Positions 15,360 through 21,908 of a stretch of 23,818 nt of DNA are shown here, in pieces. Below the pieces are notes generated by a model. It was given only the letters and a program-made list of their open reading frames with translations. It ran no database searches and had not been told where the DNA came from. Positions within the stretch are counted from its first letter, which is position 1; every line of letters begins with the position of its first letter. The position numbers were made by a program, and so were the translations under genes. Source of the DNA: JALYNX01 sp044867525 (GTDB lineage: Bacteria; Actinomycetota; Acidimicrobiia; Spongiisociales; ZC4RG35); the NCBI GenBank assembly GCA_044867525.1, contig JBIOVB010000050.1:1-23818 (forward strand), given 5' to 3'.

Positions 15360-16432
15360 TCCTGCCTGGGGTAGACGATCCCGTCCATGAGCTTGCGGGC
15401 GGTACGGATGATCCCGGCGCTCTCGACCCGGGGACCGTCATCGAGGTTCAGCCTGAGGGTCACGTCGAAACTCCCGCTGGGATGCTCCAGTCTGACCAGG
15501 TCGCTGTCGGTTGCGACGCTGCCGACGGACGCAGCCGGGGACCCGGGAAGGTGGCACGCTGCTGCCACGCTGAGAGCACCCAGGACCCCGATCGCCTGGT
15601 GACAGCGATGGGGGATGAAGGTTCGGGTGTGGACCGAGCCCCCGGCAATCGGTGGGGCAACGAGGGTCAGCTTGGGAACCGTGGCCTCGGTCACATCACC
15701 CAGGTTCATGAGCATGCCGGCACCGAGCCGGATCCGCTCCAGCAACTCCCGCAGCGGACCGTTGGCCTCCAGTTCCGCGCAGGTCTCATAGCCGGTGACT
15801 CCGACGTCGGATGCGACGAGCACCACTACCGGCATGCCGTTGTCGATCAGGGTCACCTCCACGCCCTCGATCACGTCGGAAGGCCGCCCGGTGGGAAGGA
15901 GAGCTCCGGTACCGGAACCGACAATATCCTCGAATCCGATACGGATCTCTGCCCCCGTGCCGGGCACGCCGGAGATCTCGGTGTCCCCCGTGTACACGGG
16001 ACTCCCCTGTGCCACCGGAAAACTCACCATCGCAACTCCACCCGTGTTCCTCATCAGGATTCGAGCGCGGGCCATATCGCCGTCGGCGGTGATCATGCCC
16101 CGCTCCAAGGCGAATGGGCCCACGGCGGCGAGCATGTTCCCGCAATTCTGCGTGTCGCTCACGCGGGGCTGATCCACCGCGACCTGGAGGAAGAGGTACT
16201 CGAGGTCGAGGTCGTCACGATCGGAGCCCGAGACAACGGCGACCTTGGTGGTGAGCGGGTGGGCGCCACCTACCCCGTCGATTTGTCGGGGATCGGGCGA
16301 CCCCATTGCCTTCAGCAGCACCGAGTCCCTGACCGCGGAATCCGCCGGAAGGTCTTCGGCGAGGAAGAAGGCGCCCTTCGACGTCCCGCCCCGCATCAAC
16401 ATGCACCGTATCCCTTGCATCTGCGAGCTCAT
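15356..16432 (-). CDS. galD: 4-oxalomesaconate tautomerase/isomerase, GalD (PrpF-fold) family
   Basis: GalD interconverts keto and enol forms of 4-oxalomesaconate, between ring opening and hydration; the homologue LigU isomerises a double bond instead. The 358-residue protein has the PrpF-family motifs MRGGTSKG (13-20), IDGVGGAHPLTTKVAVV (51-67) and DTQNCGN with Cys97 (93-99). PrpF itself acts on methylaconitate, but the neighbours LigI, GalB and GalC favour oxalomesaconate. A GGAGAG site lies upstream of the ATG. It is first in the galD-ligI-pcaB operon and diverges from the galB-like gene across 52 bp. Confidence 0.88.
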   Translation of the reverse strand: MSSQMQGIRCMLMRGGTSKGAFFLAEDLPADSAVRDSVLLKAMGSPDPRQIDGVGGAHPLTTKVAVVSGSDRDDLDLEYLFLQVAVDQPRVSDTQNCGNMLAAVGPFALERGMITADGDMARARILMRNTGGVAMVSFPVAQGSPVYTGDTEISGVPGTGAEIRIGFEDIVGSGTGALLPTGRPSDVIEGVEVTLIDNGMPVVVLVASDVGVTGYETCAELEANGPLRELLERIRLGAGMLMNLGDVTEATVPKLTLVAPPIAGGSVHTRTFIPHRCHQAIGVLGALSVAAACHLPGSPAASVGSVATDSDLVRLEHPSGSFDVTLRLNLDDGPRVESAGIIRTARKLMDGIVYPRQD

Positions 16433-16484
16433 GAGGCCATCTCTCCGAAGTTAGCCAGGGGCGGGCCTGGATAGGGTTGCCGAG
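16433..16484. promoter_or_regulatory. Divergent promoter region galD / galB; possible leaderless start for galB
   Basis: Only 52 bp separate the two divergent starts, so promoters must overlap. On the plus strand TAGGGT (16472-16477) fits the TANNNT -10 consensus and ends seven bases before the galB ATG. No Shine-Dalgarno precedes that ATG. This spacing is what a leaderless actinobacterial transcript would show. No clear -35 box or palindrome was seen. Confidence 0.4.
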
Positions 16485-17213
16485 ATGACGGCAGAGTCTC
16501 TCCTGGTGATCAGCGCCCATGTCGGGGACTTCGTGTGGAGGGCCGGCGGGGCCATCGCCCTCTACGCGGCCCGTGGTCACGAGGTGACCATTGTCTGCCT
16601 TGCCTACGGGGAGCGGGGGGAGTCGGCACTCCACTGGCGGCAAGGCCTCGATCTTCAGGCTGTCAAGCAGGCGCGACATGCCGAGGCTGAGGCTGCCGCC
16701 AAGATCCTCGGCGGAAGGCTTCTTGCGTTCGATGGCGACGACTACCCGCTCGAAGAGACTCCCGAGCTCCTGTACCGGCTGGTCAATGTGTATCGGGAGG
16801 TCAGGCCCACGTTGGTCCTCACTCACAGCGAGCGGGACCCCTGGAACAGAGACCACGAAACTGCGTACGCCATCGCCACCAAGGCCCGGATCGTCGCCCA
16901 GGCCCCAGGTCATGAACCGGAGACCGAGGTGATCGGCGCTCCTCCGGTCTTCCTCTTCGAGCCGCACCAAACCGAGTTCTCGGGATTCATGCCCGACGTC
17001 CTCCTCGACATCACCGCGGTCTGGGACCGCAAACTGGAGGCGATGCACTGCATGGAAGGTCAACAGCACCTCTGGGATTACTACACAGACGTCGCGGTCC
17101 GTCGTGGTGTCCAGGCCCAACGCAACTCGGGCCCGAACCTGGGCCTGGTCTCCGACACCAAGGCCGAGGCCTACCAGCGGGTCTTCCCCCAGGTGGCCCA
17201 CGAGCTCGGCTGA
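16485..17213 (+). CDS. galB: 4-oxalomesaconate hydratase, GalB-like (PIG-L fold)
   Basis: GalB adds water to 4-oxalomesaconate to form 4-carboxy-4-hydroxy-2-oxoadipate (CHA). Unlike the LigJ hydratase it has the zinc-dependent PIG-L deacetylase fold. The 242-residue protein begins LLVISAHVGDFVWRAGGAIA, with the H-x-x-D zinc pair His12/Asp15, and has the third ligand His125 in WNRDHETAY. The phrase DFVWRAGG is specific to the GalB branch and unlike mycothiol or GlcNAc deacetylases. The start may be leaderless. galC begins one base after its stop. Confidence 0.87.
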   Translation: MTAESLLVISAHVGDFVWRAGGAIALYAARGHEVTIVCLAYGERGESALHWRQGLDLQAVKQARHAEAEAAAKILGGRLLAFDGDDYPLEETPELLYRLVNVYREVRPTLVLTHSERDPWNRDHETAYAIATKARIVAQAPGHEPETEVIGAPPVFLFEPHQTEFSGFMPDVLLDITAVWDRKLEAMHCMEGQQHLWDYYTDVAVRRGVQAQRNSGPNLGLVSDTKAEAYQRVFPQVAHELG

Positions 17214-17214
17214 C

Positions 17215-17907
17215 ATGAGCAACGGGATGATCGTCAGACAGATCAGGCGACCCGACCCCGAGGTGGTGGCGGGCCTAGGAGCGGCCGGCGTGGCGACCGT
17301 GCACGAGGCGGCCGGCGGCACAGGGCTCCTCCAGCCCGGGATCAGGCCGATTCAGGAGGGGGTGTCCATCGCCGGCCCGGCTGTCACCGTCTCCTGCGCA
17401 CCGGGTGACAACATCATGATCCATGCCGCTGTCGAGGTGATCGAGGCCGGAGATGTGCTGGTGGTGGTCACCACTGCTGAATCAGATCATGGGATGTTTG
17501 GAGACCTGCTGGCGACATCGGTCCTGGGCCGTGGTTGCCGGGGTCTGGTCATCGACGCCGGTGTGCGTGACGTGGCCAGCCTTCGCGGAATCGGTTTTCC
17601 GGTCTGGTCTCGTGTGATTCACGCCCAGAAGACCACCAAGGCGAGCCCGGGGTCAGTCAACGTGCCGATCGTCTGTTCCGGCGTTCAGGTGAGCCCCGGG
17701 GATGTGGTGGTCGCCGACGACGACGGGGTGATGGTGGTCGGGGCCGATCGCGCCGCCGAAGTCCTGGAGGCGGCGAGGGAGCGGCTCCTGAAGGAAGAGG
17801 AGACCCGGGCGCGGCTCGAGTCCGGCGTCCTCGGTCTCGATATCTATGGCTTTCGCCAGCGCCTCGAGGATCTGGGGGTGCGCTGGGTTGACACTCTCGA
17901 AGGCTGA
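17215..17907 (+). CDS. galC: 4-carboxy-4-hydroxy-2-oxoadipate aldolase, GalC/LigK (RraA fold)
   Basis: This class II aldolase splits CHA into pyruvate and oxaloacetate, the last step of the PDC branch. The 230-residue protein has the family core GDLLATSVLGRGCRGLV followed by IDAGVRD (Arg118 and the metal-binding Asp119), FPVWSR, and GDVVVADDDGVMVV. The start at 17215 comes one base after the galB stop, so the pair is tightly linked. The RraA-like fold also occurs in RNase E inhibitors, but the length and gene neighbours favour the aldolase. The protein can usually also act on HMG and decarboxylate oxaloacetate. Confidence 0.9.
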   Translation: MSNGMIVRQIRRPDPEVVAGLGAAGVATVHEAAGGTGLLQPGIRPIQEGVSIAGPAVTVSCAPGDNIMIHAAVEVIEAGDVLVVVTTAESDHGMFGDLLATSVLGRGCRGLVIDAGVRDVASLRGIGFPVWSRVIHAQKTTKASPGSVNVPIVCSGVQVSPGDVVVADDDGVMVVGADRAAEVLEAARERLLKEEETRARLESGVLGLDIYGFRQRLEDLGVRWVDTLEG

Positions 17908-17914
17908 CCAGGCC

Positions 17915-18709
17915 GTGCGAATCGCCGTTCTCGGCCTCGGAGAAGCAGGGTCGTTGCTCGCCGCCGACCTGGCTCGCGCCGGCGACGAGGTCCACGGATA
18001 CGACCCCGCCGCGGTGTCCACACCCGACGGCGTGGCGCGTCACCGGCGACCAGAGGACGCAGTCCGAGGATGCGAGATGGTCATGGCGATCACTCCCGGA
18101 TCCGAGGCTCTGACCACCCTCGACGGAGCCCGCCAATTGCTGATGGGCGACATCATCTACGCCGACCTGTCGACCAGCGCTCCCCTCTTGAAGACGCAGC
18201 TGGCCGGGATCGTCCAGGACCGCGGGGGTCTCTTCGCTGACGTCGCCTTGATGTCACCGATCCCCGGTCTCGGTCTGAAGGCCCCGGCTTTGGTCTCGGG
18301 GAGCGGTGCCGAGGCGTTCGCCACATTGATCAATGCGCGTGGTGGGAACGTGGAGGTCGTCGGAGCGGAGGCCGGGGAGGCGGCGACTCGCAAACTCCTT
18401 CGGAGCGTCGTGATGAAAGGGCTGTCCGCGCTCTTGATCGAAGCCATGACGACCGCCCGGCTCACTGGCCATGGGGAATGGCTGTGGGCACATCTCGTGG
18501 AGCAGCTGACCACCATCGACGAGACACTGATGAGGCGACTCCTCCTCGACGCGGCCCGACACGCCCCACGCCGCGTGGAGGAGATGGAAGCCGCCCTTCA
18601 GCTCATGACTCACCTCGGTCAGCCGGCGTTCATGACCACCGCCACCATCGCCCACCTCGAGCACCTCATCACCGATGGAGGGATCGACTTCTCACTCGAT
18701 CCAGGCTGA
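17915..18709 (+). CDS. NAD(P)-binding 6-phosphogluconate-dehydrogenase-like oxidoreductase with DUF1932-type C terminus
   Basis: The 264-residue protein starts VRIAVLGLGEAGSLLAADLA, a Rossmann fold with GxGxxG at residues 7-12. The C-terminal half (KLLRSVVMKGLSALLIEAM and following helices) resembles the DUF1932 domain found in relatives of beta-hydroxyacid dehydrogenases. I chose the GTG at 17915, seven bases after galC, because it begins directly at the nucleotide-binding strand; an earlier in-frame ATG lies within galC. As third gene of the galB-galC unit it probably acts on a pathway keto or hydroxy acid. No such step is needed in the known PDC route, so its role is open. It does not resemble LigC, which belongs to another dehydrogenase family. 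A 7-bp hairpin (18681-18702) sits just before its stop. Confidence 0.75.
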   Translation: MRIAVLGLGEAGSLLAADLARAGDEVHGYDPAAVSTPDGVARHRRPEDAVRGCEMVMAITPGSEALTTLDGARQLLMGDIIYADLSTSAPLLKTQLAGIVQDRGGLFADVALMSPIPGLGLKAPALVSGSGAEAFATLINARGGNVEVVGAEAGEAATRKLLRSVVMKGLSALLIEAMTTARLTGHGEWLWAHLVEQLTTIDETLMRRLLLDAARHAPRRVEEMEAALQLMTHLGQPAFMTTATIAHLEHLITDGGIDFSLDPG

Positions 18710-18747
18710 CGTCGTTGCCAAAGTGGGGACCATGCCTCAGCCTGATC
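18698..18747. terminator. Inverted repeat joining the tails of two convergent genes
   Basis: GATCCAGGCTGA (18698-18709) and TCAGCCTGATC (18737-18747) are inverted copies apart from one bulged C. Each arm includes the TGA stop of one of the two convergent genes. The 27-bp spacer would be the loop. A second stem, GGATCGA/TCGATCC, lies at 18681-18687/18696-18702. They may act together as a bidirectional terminator; no U-tract is present. Confidence 0.4.
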
Positions 18748-19102
18748 CCCAGCGGCCATCCGCCAGGGCAGCCTCCACCTCGGCGCGACCGGCTGCCGCC
18801 ATCCGGCCCTCGGTCTCGAGTCGGGACACCCTTTCGATGTTTCGCTGCGACCAATGGCTGCGTCGGGTGCGCGGGGTGAATCGGACCCGCCAGCTCTGCT
18901 CGTCACGTTTCGTGCCCTGGCCGTCTATCCATCCGAAGCAAAGCGCCTCTTCGAGAGCGGCTTCATAGTCCAACGAAGTCACTTGGCCACCACGCTTCTT
19001 CAGCACCAGCCTCACTCCCGGCGATGTGCCGTGGTTCTGCTCCAGCCAACTGCGCCAGGATTTGGCGTCGGGAAGCAGAAGCTCGGGCAATTCGGTTGGC
19101 AC
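18737..19102 (-). CDS. YdeI/OmpD-associated family protein, C-terminally truncated
   Basis: The 121 residues match the N-terminal part of the YdeI/OmpD-associated family: LPELLLPDAKSWRSWLEQNH, then ALCFGWIDGQGTKRDEQSW and RFTPRTRRSHWSQRNIERV. Family members usually run to about 190-200 residues; this one stops at ADGRWGSG, where others continue with a further C-terminal segment. No homologous continuation was seen in other frames downstream, so it looks truncated, not frameshifted. The GTG start has AGGA upstream. The function of the family is poorly defined (a link to peptide or bacteriocin tolerance has been proposed). The break lies exactly where the gal unit ends, suggesting a rearrangement boundary. 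Confidence 0.7.
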   Translation of the reverse strand: MPTELPELLLPDAKSWRSWLEQNHGTSPGVRLVLKKRGGQVTSLDYEAALEEALCFGWIDGQGTKRDEQSWRVRFTPRTRRSHWSQRNIERVSRLETEGRMAAAGRAEVEAALADGRWGSG

Positions 19103-19129
19103 GCCGGAATCCTATTGCCCGAGCAGGGA

Positions 19130-19534
19130 TCAACTCTGGAAGGCGAGCTCGCCGGGACCGGCCAGGAACAGGAGCACCAGCCCGGCCAGGATCAGCAGGT
19201 CGAACTCCCAACCAGTGGCTGTCTGGGAGTAGAAGCCCGTCTTGAACCGGGTCATCTTGAGGGCGATGGCCCCGAGCATGATCACTGCGAGCGGTAGCAC
19301 CGCGATCTGAGTGACGACCCCGAGGGCGAGCAACACCCCTCCGGCGACCTCGACCAGGCCTTGAATCGTGAATACCGCAGTCATCCCGGCGCTCGGGCCA
19401 CCGGACATCGCTTCCGCCATCTGCCTGCTGCCGGTGATCTTGGGCCACCCATGGACCACGAAGATCACCCCGATCGCCACTCTGAGGGCGAGGAGTCCCC
19501 ATTCGGAGTACTGGGCAAGGTCAGGAAACTGCAC
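19130..19534 (-). CDS. DoxX-family membrane protein
   Basis: The 134-residue protein has four hydrophobic segments and the DoxX pattern LLALRVAIGVIFVVHGWPKI near its start, then a short loop, GLVEVAGGVLLALGV, PLAVIMLGAI and a final LLILAGLVLLFLAG helix. DoxX proteins are small quinone- or thiol-related redox proteins; Bacillus CatD is one. The frame is open to an ATG at 19570, but I prefer the GTG at 19534 because GGAGG lies six bases upstream and this leaves the two palindromes outside the gene. It diverges from an hxlR-type regulator gene, likely its repressor or activator. Confidence 0.85.
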   Translation of the reverse strand: MQFPDLAQYSEWGLLALRVAIGVIFVVHGWPKITGSRQMAEAMSGGPSAGMTAVFTIQGLVEVAGGVLLALGVVTQIAVLPLAVIMLGAIALKMTRFKTGFYSQTATGWEFDLLILAGLVLLFLAGPGELAFQS

Positions 19535-19551
19535 GATCCACCTCCAACTCT

Positions 19552-19568
19552 GGTTACGTATCATAACC
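19552..19568. promoter_or_regulatory. Candidate HxlR operator 1 (GTTAC-N5-ATAAC)
   Basis: GGTTACG (19552-19558) and CATAACC (19562-19568) form a near-perfect palindrome around TAT. It has the same 5-5-5 core geometry as operator 2, with centres 23 bp apart, about two helical turns. It lies in the doxX/hxlR intergenic region just upstream of the preferred doxX start. Confidence 0.5.
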
Positions 19569-19575
19569 ATACTCA

Positions 19576-19590
19576 GTTACTGGACGTAAC
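19576..19590. promoter_or_regulatory. Candidate HxlR operator 2 (GTTAC-N5-GTAAC)
   Basis: GTTAC (19576-19580) and GTAAC (19586-19590) are perfect inverted copies around TGGAC. The site lies ten bases before the hxlR ATG, so a bound protein could control its own gene and doxX together. The outer arms of the two operators also pair (GGTTACGT 19552-19559 with ACGTAACC 19584-19591). Confidence 0.5.
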
Positions 19591-19599
19591 CGAATTACC

Positions 19600-19971
19600 A
19601 TGTGGTTGGTGAGCTCTGAAGGAATCGACACCGCGGGGTCGCCGTTCCCGCACAGCGCGCATTGCGAGTCCTTCCAGGTCACTATCGAACTGGTGGGAAA
19701 GCGTTGGACCGCATCGATCCTGCGTACCCTGTTCTCGGGTTGCAGCCGCTTTGGCGAGATCATCGATTCCGTCCCCGGACTCTCCAACCGCTTGCTGTCG
19801 GAGCGTCTCGACGAGCTGCAGGACGCCGGGCTGGTGGTCGCCGCAGCCGACACACGTCCCCTGTACTCCCTCACCGAGAAAGGACGTGACCTCCGTCAGG
19901 CTCTTTCCGAGATCGAGGCGTGGAACCACAAGTGGTCGTCCCTGGGTGGGACCATTCCACCGGCCGCGTAG
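19600..19971 (+). CDS. HxlR-family (DUF24) winged-helix transcriptional regulator
   Basis: The 123-residue protein has the compact DUF24 winged helix: a conserved Cys (Cys22, in SAHCESF), VTIELVGKRWTASILRTLFSG, RFGEIIDSVPGLSNRLLSERLDELQDAGLV and LYSLTEKGRDL. In Bacillus YodB and CatR, relatives of this family, an N-terminal Cys senses quinones or diamide. The same role is possible here because the divergent doxX gene resembles catD and the window is full of catechol-type chemistry. No Shine-Dalgarno precedes the ATG. A GTG at 19609 is an alternative start. It ends 38 bp from the convergent FAD oxidoreductase. Confidence 0.9.
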   Translation: MWLVSSEGIDTAGSPFPHSAHCESFQVTIELVGKRWTASILRTLFSGCSRFGEIIDSVPGLSNRLLSERLDELQDAGLVVAAADTRPLYSLTEKGRDLRQALSEIEAWNHKWSSLGGTIPPAA

Positions 19972-20009
19972 GGGTGGCGGAGATTCCTTTGCCGCGGACC
20001 GAATCAACC

Positions 20010-21248
20010 TCAGACTGCCGAGAGAGCCGGCGCCCACGCCCCCAGTGACTCCAGAGCCTGACATTCGGCGCGAACCAACTCACTGATTGCCCTCATCCGC
20101 GCCGAGGCTTCCGCTTCGTCCCATTCATATCTGGCGAGTGCCCGTGACTCCCGGAGCATGCCCTGCGACAGCCGATCCCGGGTGCGCTGGTATTCGCTCA
20201 TGGCATCGCCGGTCTCTTCAGGGTTGCCCAGACTGCGATCGACCGCCCGGGCACAGAGCTCGGCGTCTCTGAGCGCATCACTGATCCCATGCGCCGAGAT
20301 CGGGTCCTTGGTGTACCCGGCATCGCCGACCAAGGCCCATCCCGGGCCCCACGGTTGGCGAAGGAAACCGGGAAGCCCGTCGGTCCCCCTGAATCCGGTG
20401 ACTCTCGACCCGGCCCCGACCAGTTCATGCAGGTCGCTTCCGGCGCGACCCAGCAGCATTTGAAACTCGGGTTCGGGATCGGCGCGGAACCGGGCGATCT
20501 CCGAGTTGCCACGCCCGACGAAGACACAGCAGAGCCCGTCGTTGGTCGGGATGATCCCGGCGTTCACACCCGGGGTGAACTGAAACCAGAACCCCGCAAT
20601 GTCCACCCCTTCGTAATAGGCGTAGGTGACGGCATTTGTCGGAATGTGGCTCTCATAGGCGCGGGCGCCGACCAGGTCGGCGGTCCGCGACCAGACCCCG
20701 TCGGCCCCGATCACCATTCGAGACGTCACCGTGACCTCGCGCCCGTGACTGCTGGCAACGACCCCGGACACCCCACCTCGCGGGTCACGCAACAGGTCGA
20801 CCATCCGGGTCCCATCGGCAAGGTCGACGCCTGCTTCCACGGCGGCTTCGACGATCGTGGTGTCGAGGAGAGTGCGCCGTGGTGCGTACAGGGTGTCCAC
20901 CCCGTACTCGTGTTTGACCTGGAACCCGATCCGTTCCTCGCCGAAGCCGAGGACGATGTCGCGGATCGGAGGAGTCCCCGCCTCAACGACCCGATCGAGT
21001 ATCCCCCAGCGGCTGAGCTGGAGGACTCCGCTGCGAAGGATGGCATGGGTGGAGACCACATCGGAGGGCATCCTGACCCGGTCGATCATGAGCACCCGAT
21101 GGCCCCGCCGGGCCAAGAGCATCGCGGTCGATGCGCCCGCCACCCGGGAGCCGATCACGATCGCGTCGTAATCGGTGACAAGGGATGCTCCCCCGCGGGC
21201 CGGGTGCGGCCGGGAAAGGCCCCCGGCCGCGTGGTCCGGCCGTCTCAT
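20010..21248 (-). CDS. FAD-dependent oxidoreductase / monooxygenase family protein
   Basis: The 412-residue protein has the FAD-binding strand YDAIVIGSRVAGASTAMLLARRGHRVLMIDR, with GxRxAG in place of GxGxxG, a variant common in geranylgeranyl-reductase-like flavoproteins. The DG motif (IGADGVWSRTADLVGA) and the second FAD motif GDAGYTKDPISAHGISDALRDAEL are intact. About 22 residues precede the fold; the ATG overlaps the OsmC stop (ATGA), so coupling and this start are well supported. It is a different branch from PobA and lacks PobA's substrate residues. Substrate unknown; its partner gene suggests a redox or detoxification role. Confidence 0.85.
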   Translation of the reverse strand: MRRPDHAAGGLSRPHPARGGASLVTDYDAIVIGSRVAGASTAMLLARRGHRVLMIDRVRMPSDVVSTHAILRSGVLQLSRWGILDRVVEAGTPPIRDIVLGFGEERIGFQVKHEYGVDTLYAPRRTLLDTTIVEAAVEAGVDLADGTRMVDLLRDPRGGVSGVVASSHGREVTVTSRMVIGADGVWSRTADLVGARAYESHIPTNAVTYAYYEGVDIAGFWFQFTPGVNAGIIPTNDGLCCVFVGRGNSEIARFRADPEPEFQMLLGRAGSDLHELVGAGSRVTGFRGTDGLPGFLRQPWGPGWALVGDAGYTKDPISAHGISDALRDAELCARAVDRSLGNPEETGDAMSEYQRTRDRLSQGMLRESRALARYEWDEAEASARMRAISELVRAECQALESLGAWAPALSAV

Positions 21249-21802
21249 GCCCCGTCGACTGCGACCTCGACCGAGGTGCCGTTGGTGAGCATGTCGTACA
21301 CCGCGGAACGGGCCACGGATCGCTCCACGACCTTCCGCAACTCCTCAGCGCCGGCATCGCCCTCGATGGTGACTTGCACCTTGATGCCCTGGTAGCCGTT
21401 GCGGACCTGGGGATCGATGCCGAGCAGGCCTACCAGGTCGATGTCTCCACTCACCGTCGAGCTGACCCGAGTGAGCTCGACGCCGCGTGCCGCGGCGACG
21501 TTCCCGATACCGGCCGTGATGCAGGCGGCGAGGGCGTGGAGCAGGAACTCCACCGGGCTCGGGCCCACGTCGGTCCCGACCAGCTGCTCGGGGTGGTCAG
21601 CGTCGTACTGATGGGGCTCGCGATGGGTCTGTTCGGCTCCCAGGCCGAAGAAGTCGTGAATCCGACTCCTGCTATGGGTGCCGCTCACCCATTCGTTGCG
21701 CGCCCGGAACTGGAACTTGGCCGCCTCGGGTTGAGCCTTGACTGCGTCCAGGGCACCGAAAAGCCCGTCGACGTTGACTCCGTTTCTGATCGTGATTGTC
21801 AT
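21245..21802 (-). CDS. OsmC-family protein
   Basis: The 185-residue protein has the OsmC pattern GPSPVEFLLHALAACITAG, with the first catalytic-type Cys (Cys94), followed by a beta-rich C-terminal half. The second Cys used by OsmC/Ohr thiol peroxidases is not visible, so peroxidase activity is uncertain. The frame runs to 21874, but the ATG at 21802 is chosen because AAGGAG lies six bases upstream. Its stop overlaps the start of the flavoprotein gene. The two may form an operon controlled by the palindromes upstream. Confidence 0.85.
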   Translation of the reverse strand: MTITIRNGVNVDGLFGALDAVKAQPEAAKFQFRARNEWVSGTHSRSRIHDFFGLGAEQTHREPHQYDADHPEQLVGTDVGPSPVEFLLHALAACITAGIGNVAAARGVELTRVSSTVSGDIDLVGLLGIDPQVRNGYQGIKVQVTIEGDAGAEELRKVVERSVARSAVYDMLTNGTSVEVAVDGA

Positions 21803-21845
21803 TCGATTCTCCTTTTCCTTGCTGGTCCCGGTGAAATAGGTCTTA

Positions 21846-21865
21846 GGTCGATCGTTCGACCGAAC
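21846..21865. promoter_or_regulatory. Overlapping palindromes upstream of the OsmC gene
   Basis: GGTCGA-TCGT-TCGACC (21846-21861) and GTTCG-AC-CGAAC (21854-21865) are both perfect and share bases. They lie 44-63 bp before the OsmC ATG, where a repressor would act. No convincing -10 could be placed. Which palindrome is the true site cannot be decided by eye. Confidence 0.45.
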
Positions 21866-21908
21866 ATTGGTCAACGTGTTTCGTCTGGCTACCTCCTCTG
21901 CCTGTTTT

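Noticed and set aside
15209..16474. 421-residue plus-strand frame opposite ligI and galD
   Set aside because: It crosses the overlap of two real genes and has no recognisable motif.
16215..17321. 368-residue minus-strand frame opposite galB
   Set aside because: galB has complete zinc ligands and codon pattern; the antisense frame crosses the divergent promoter and has no domain.
20289..21395. 368-residue plus-strand frame opposite the flavoprotein
   Set aside because: The flavoprotein carries intact FAD motifs on the other strand; this is a shadow frame.
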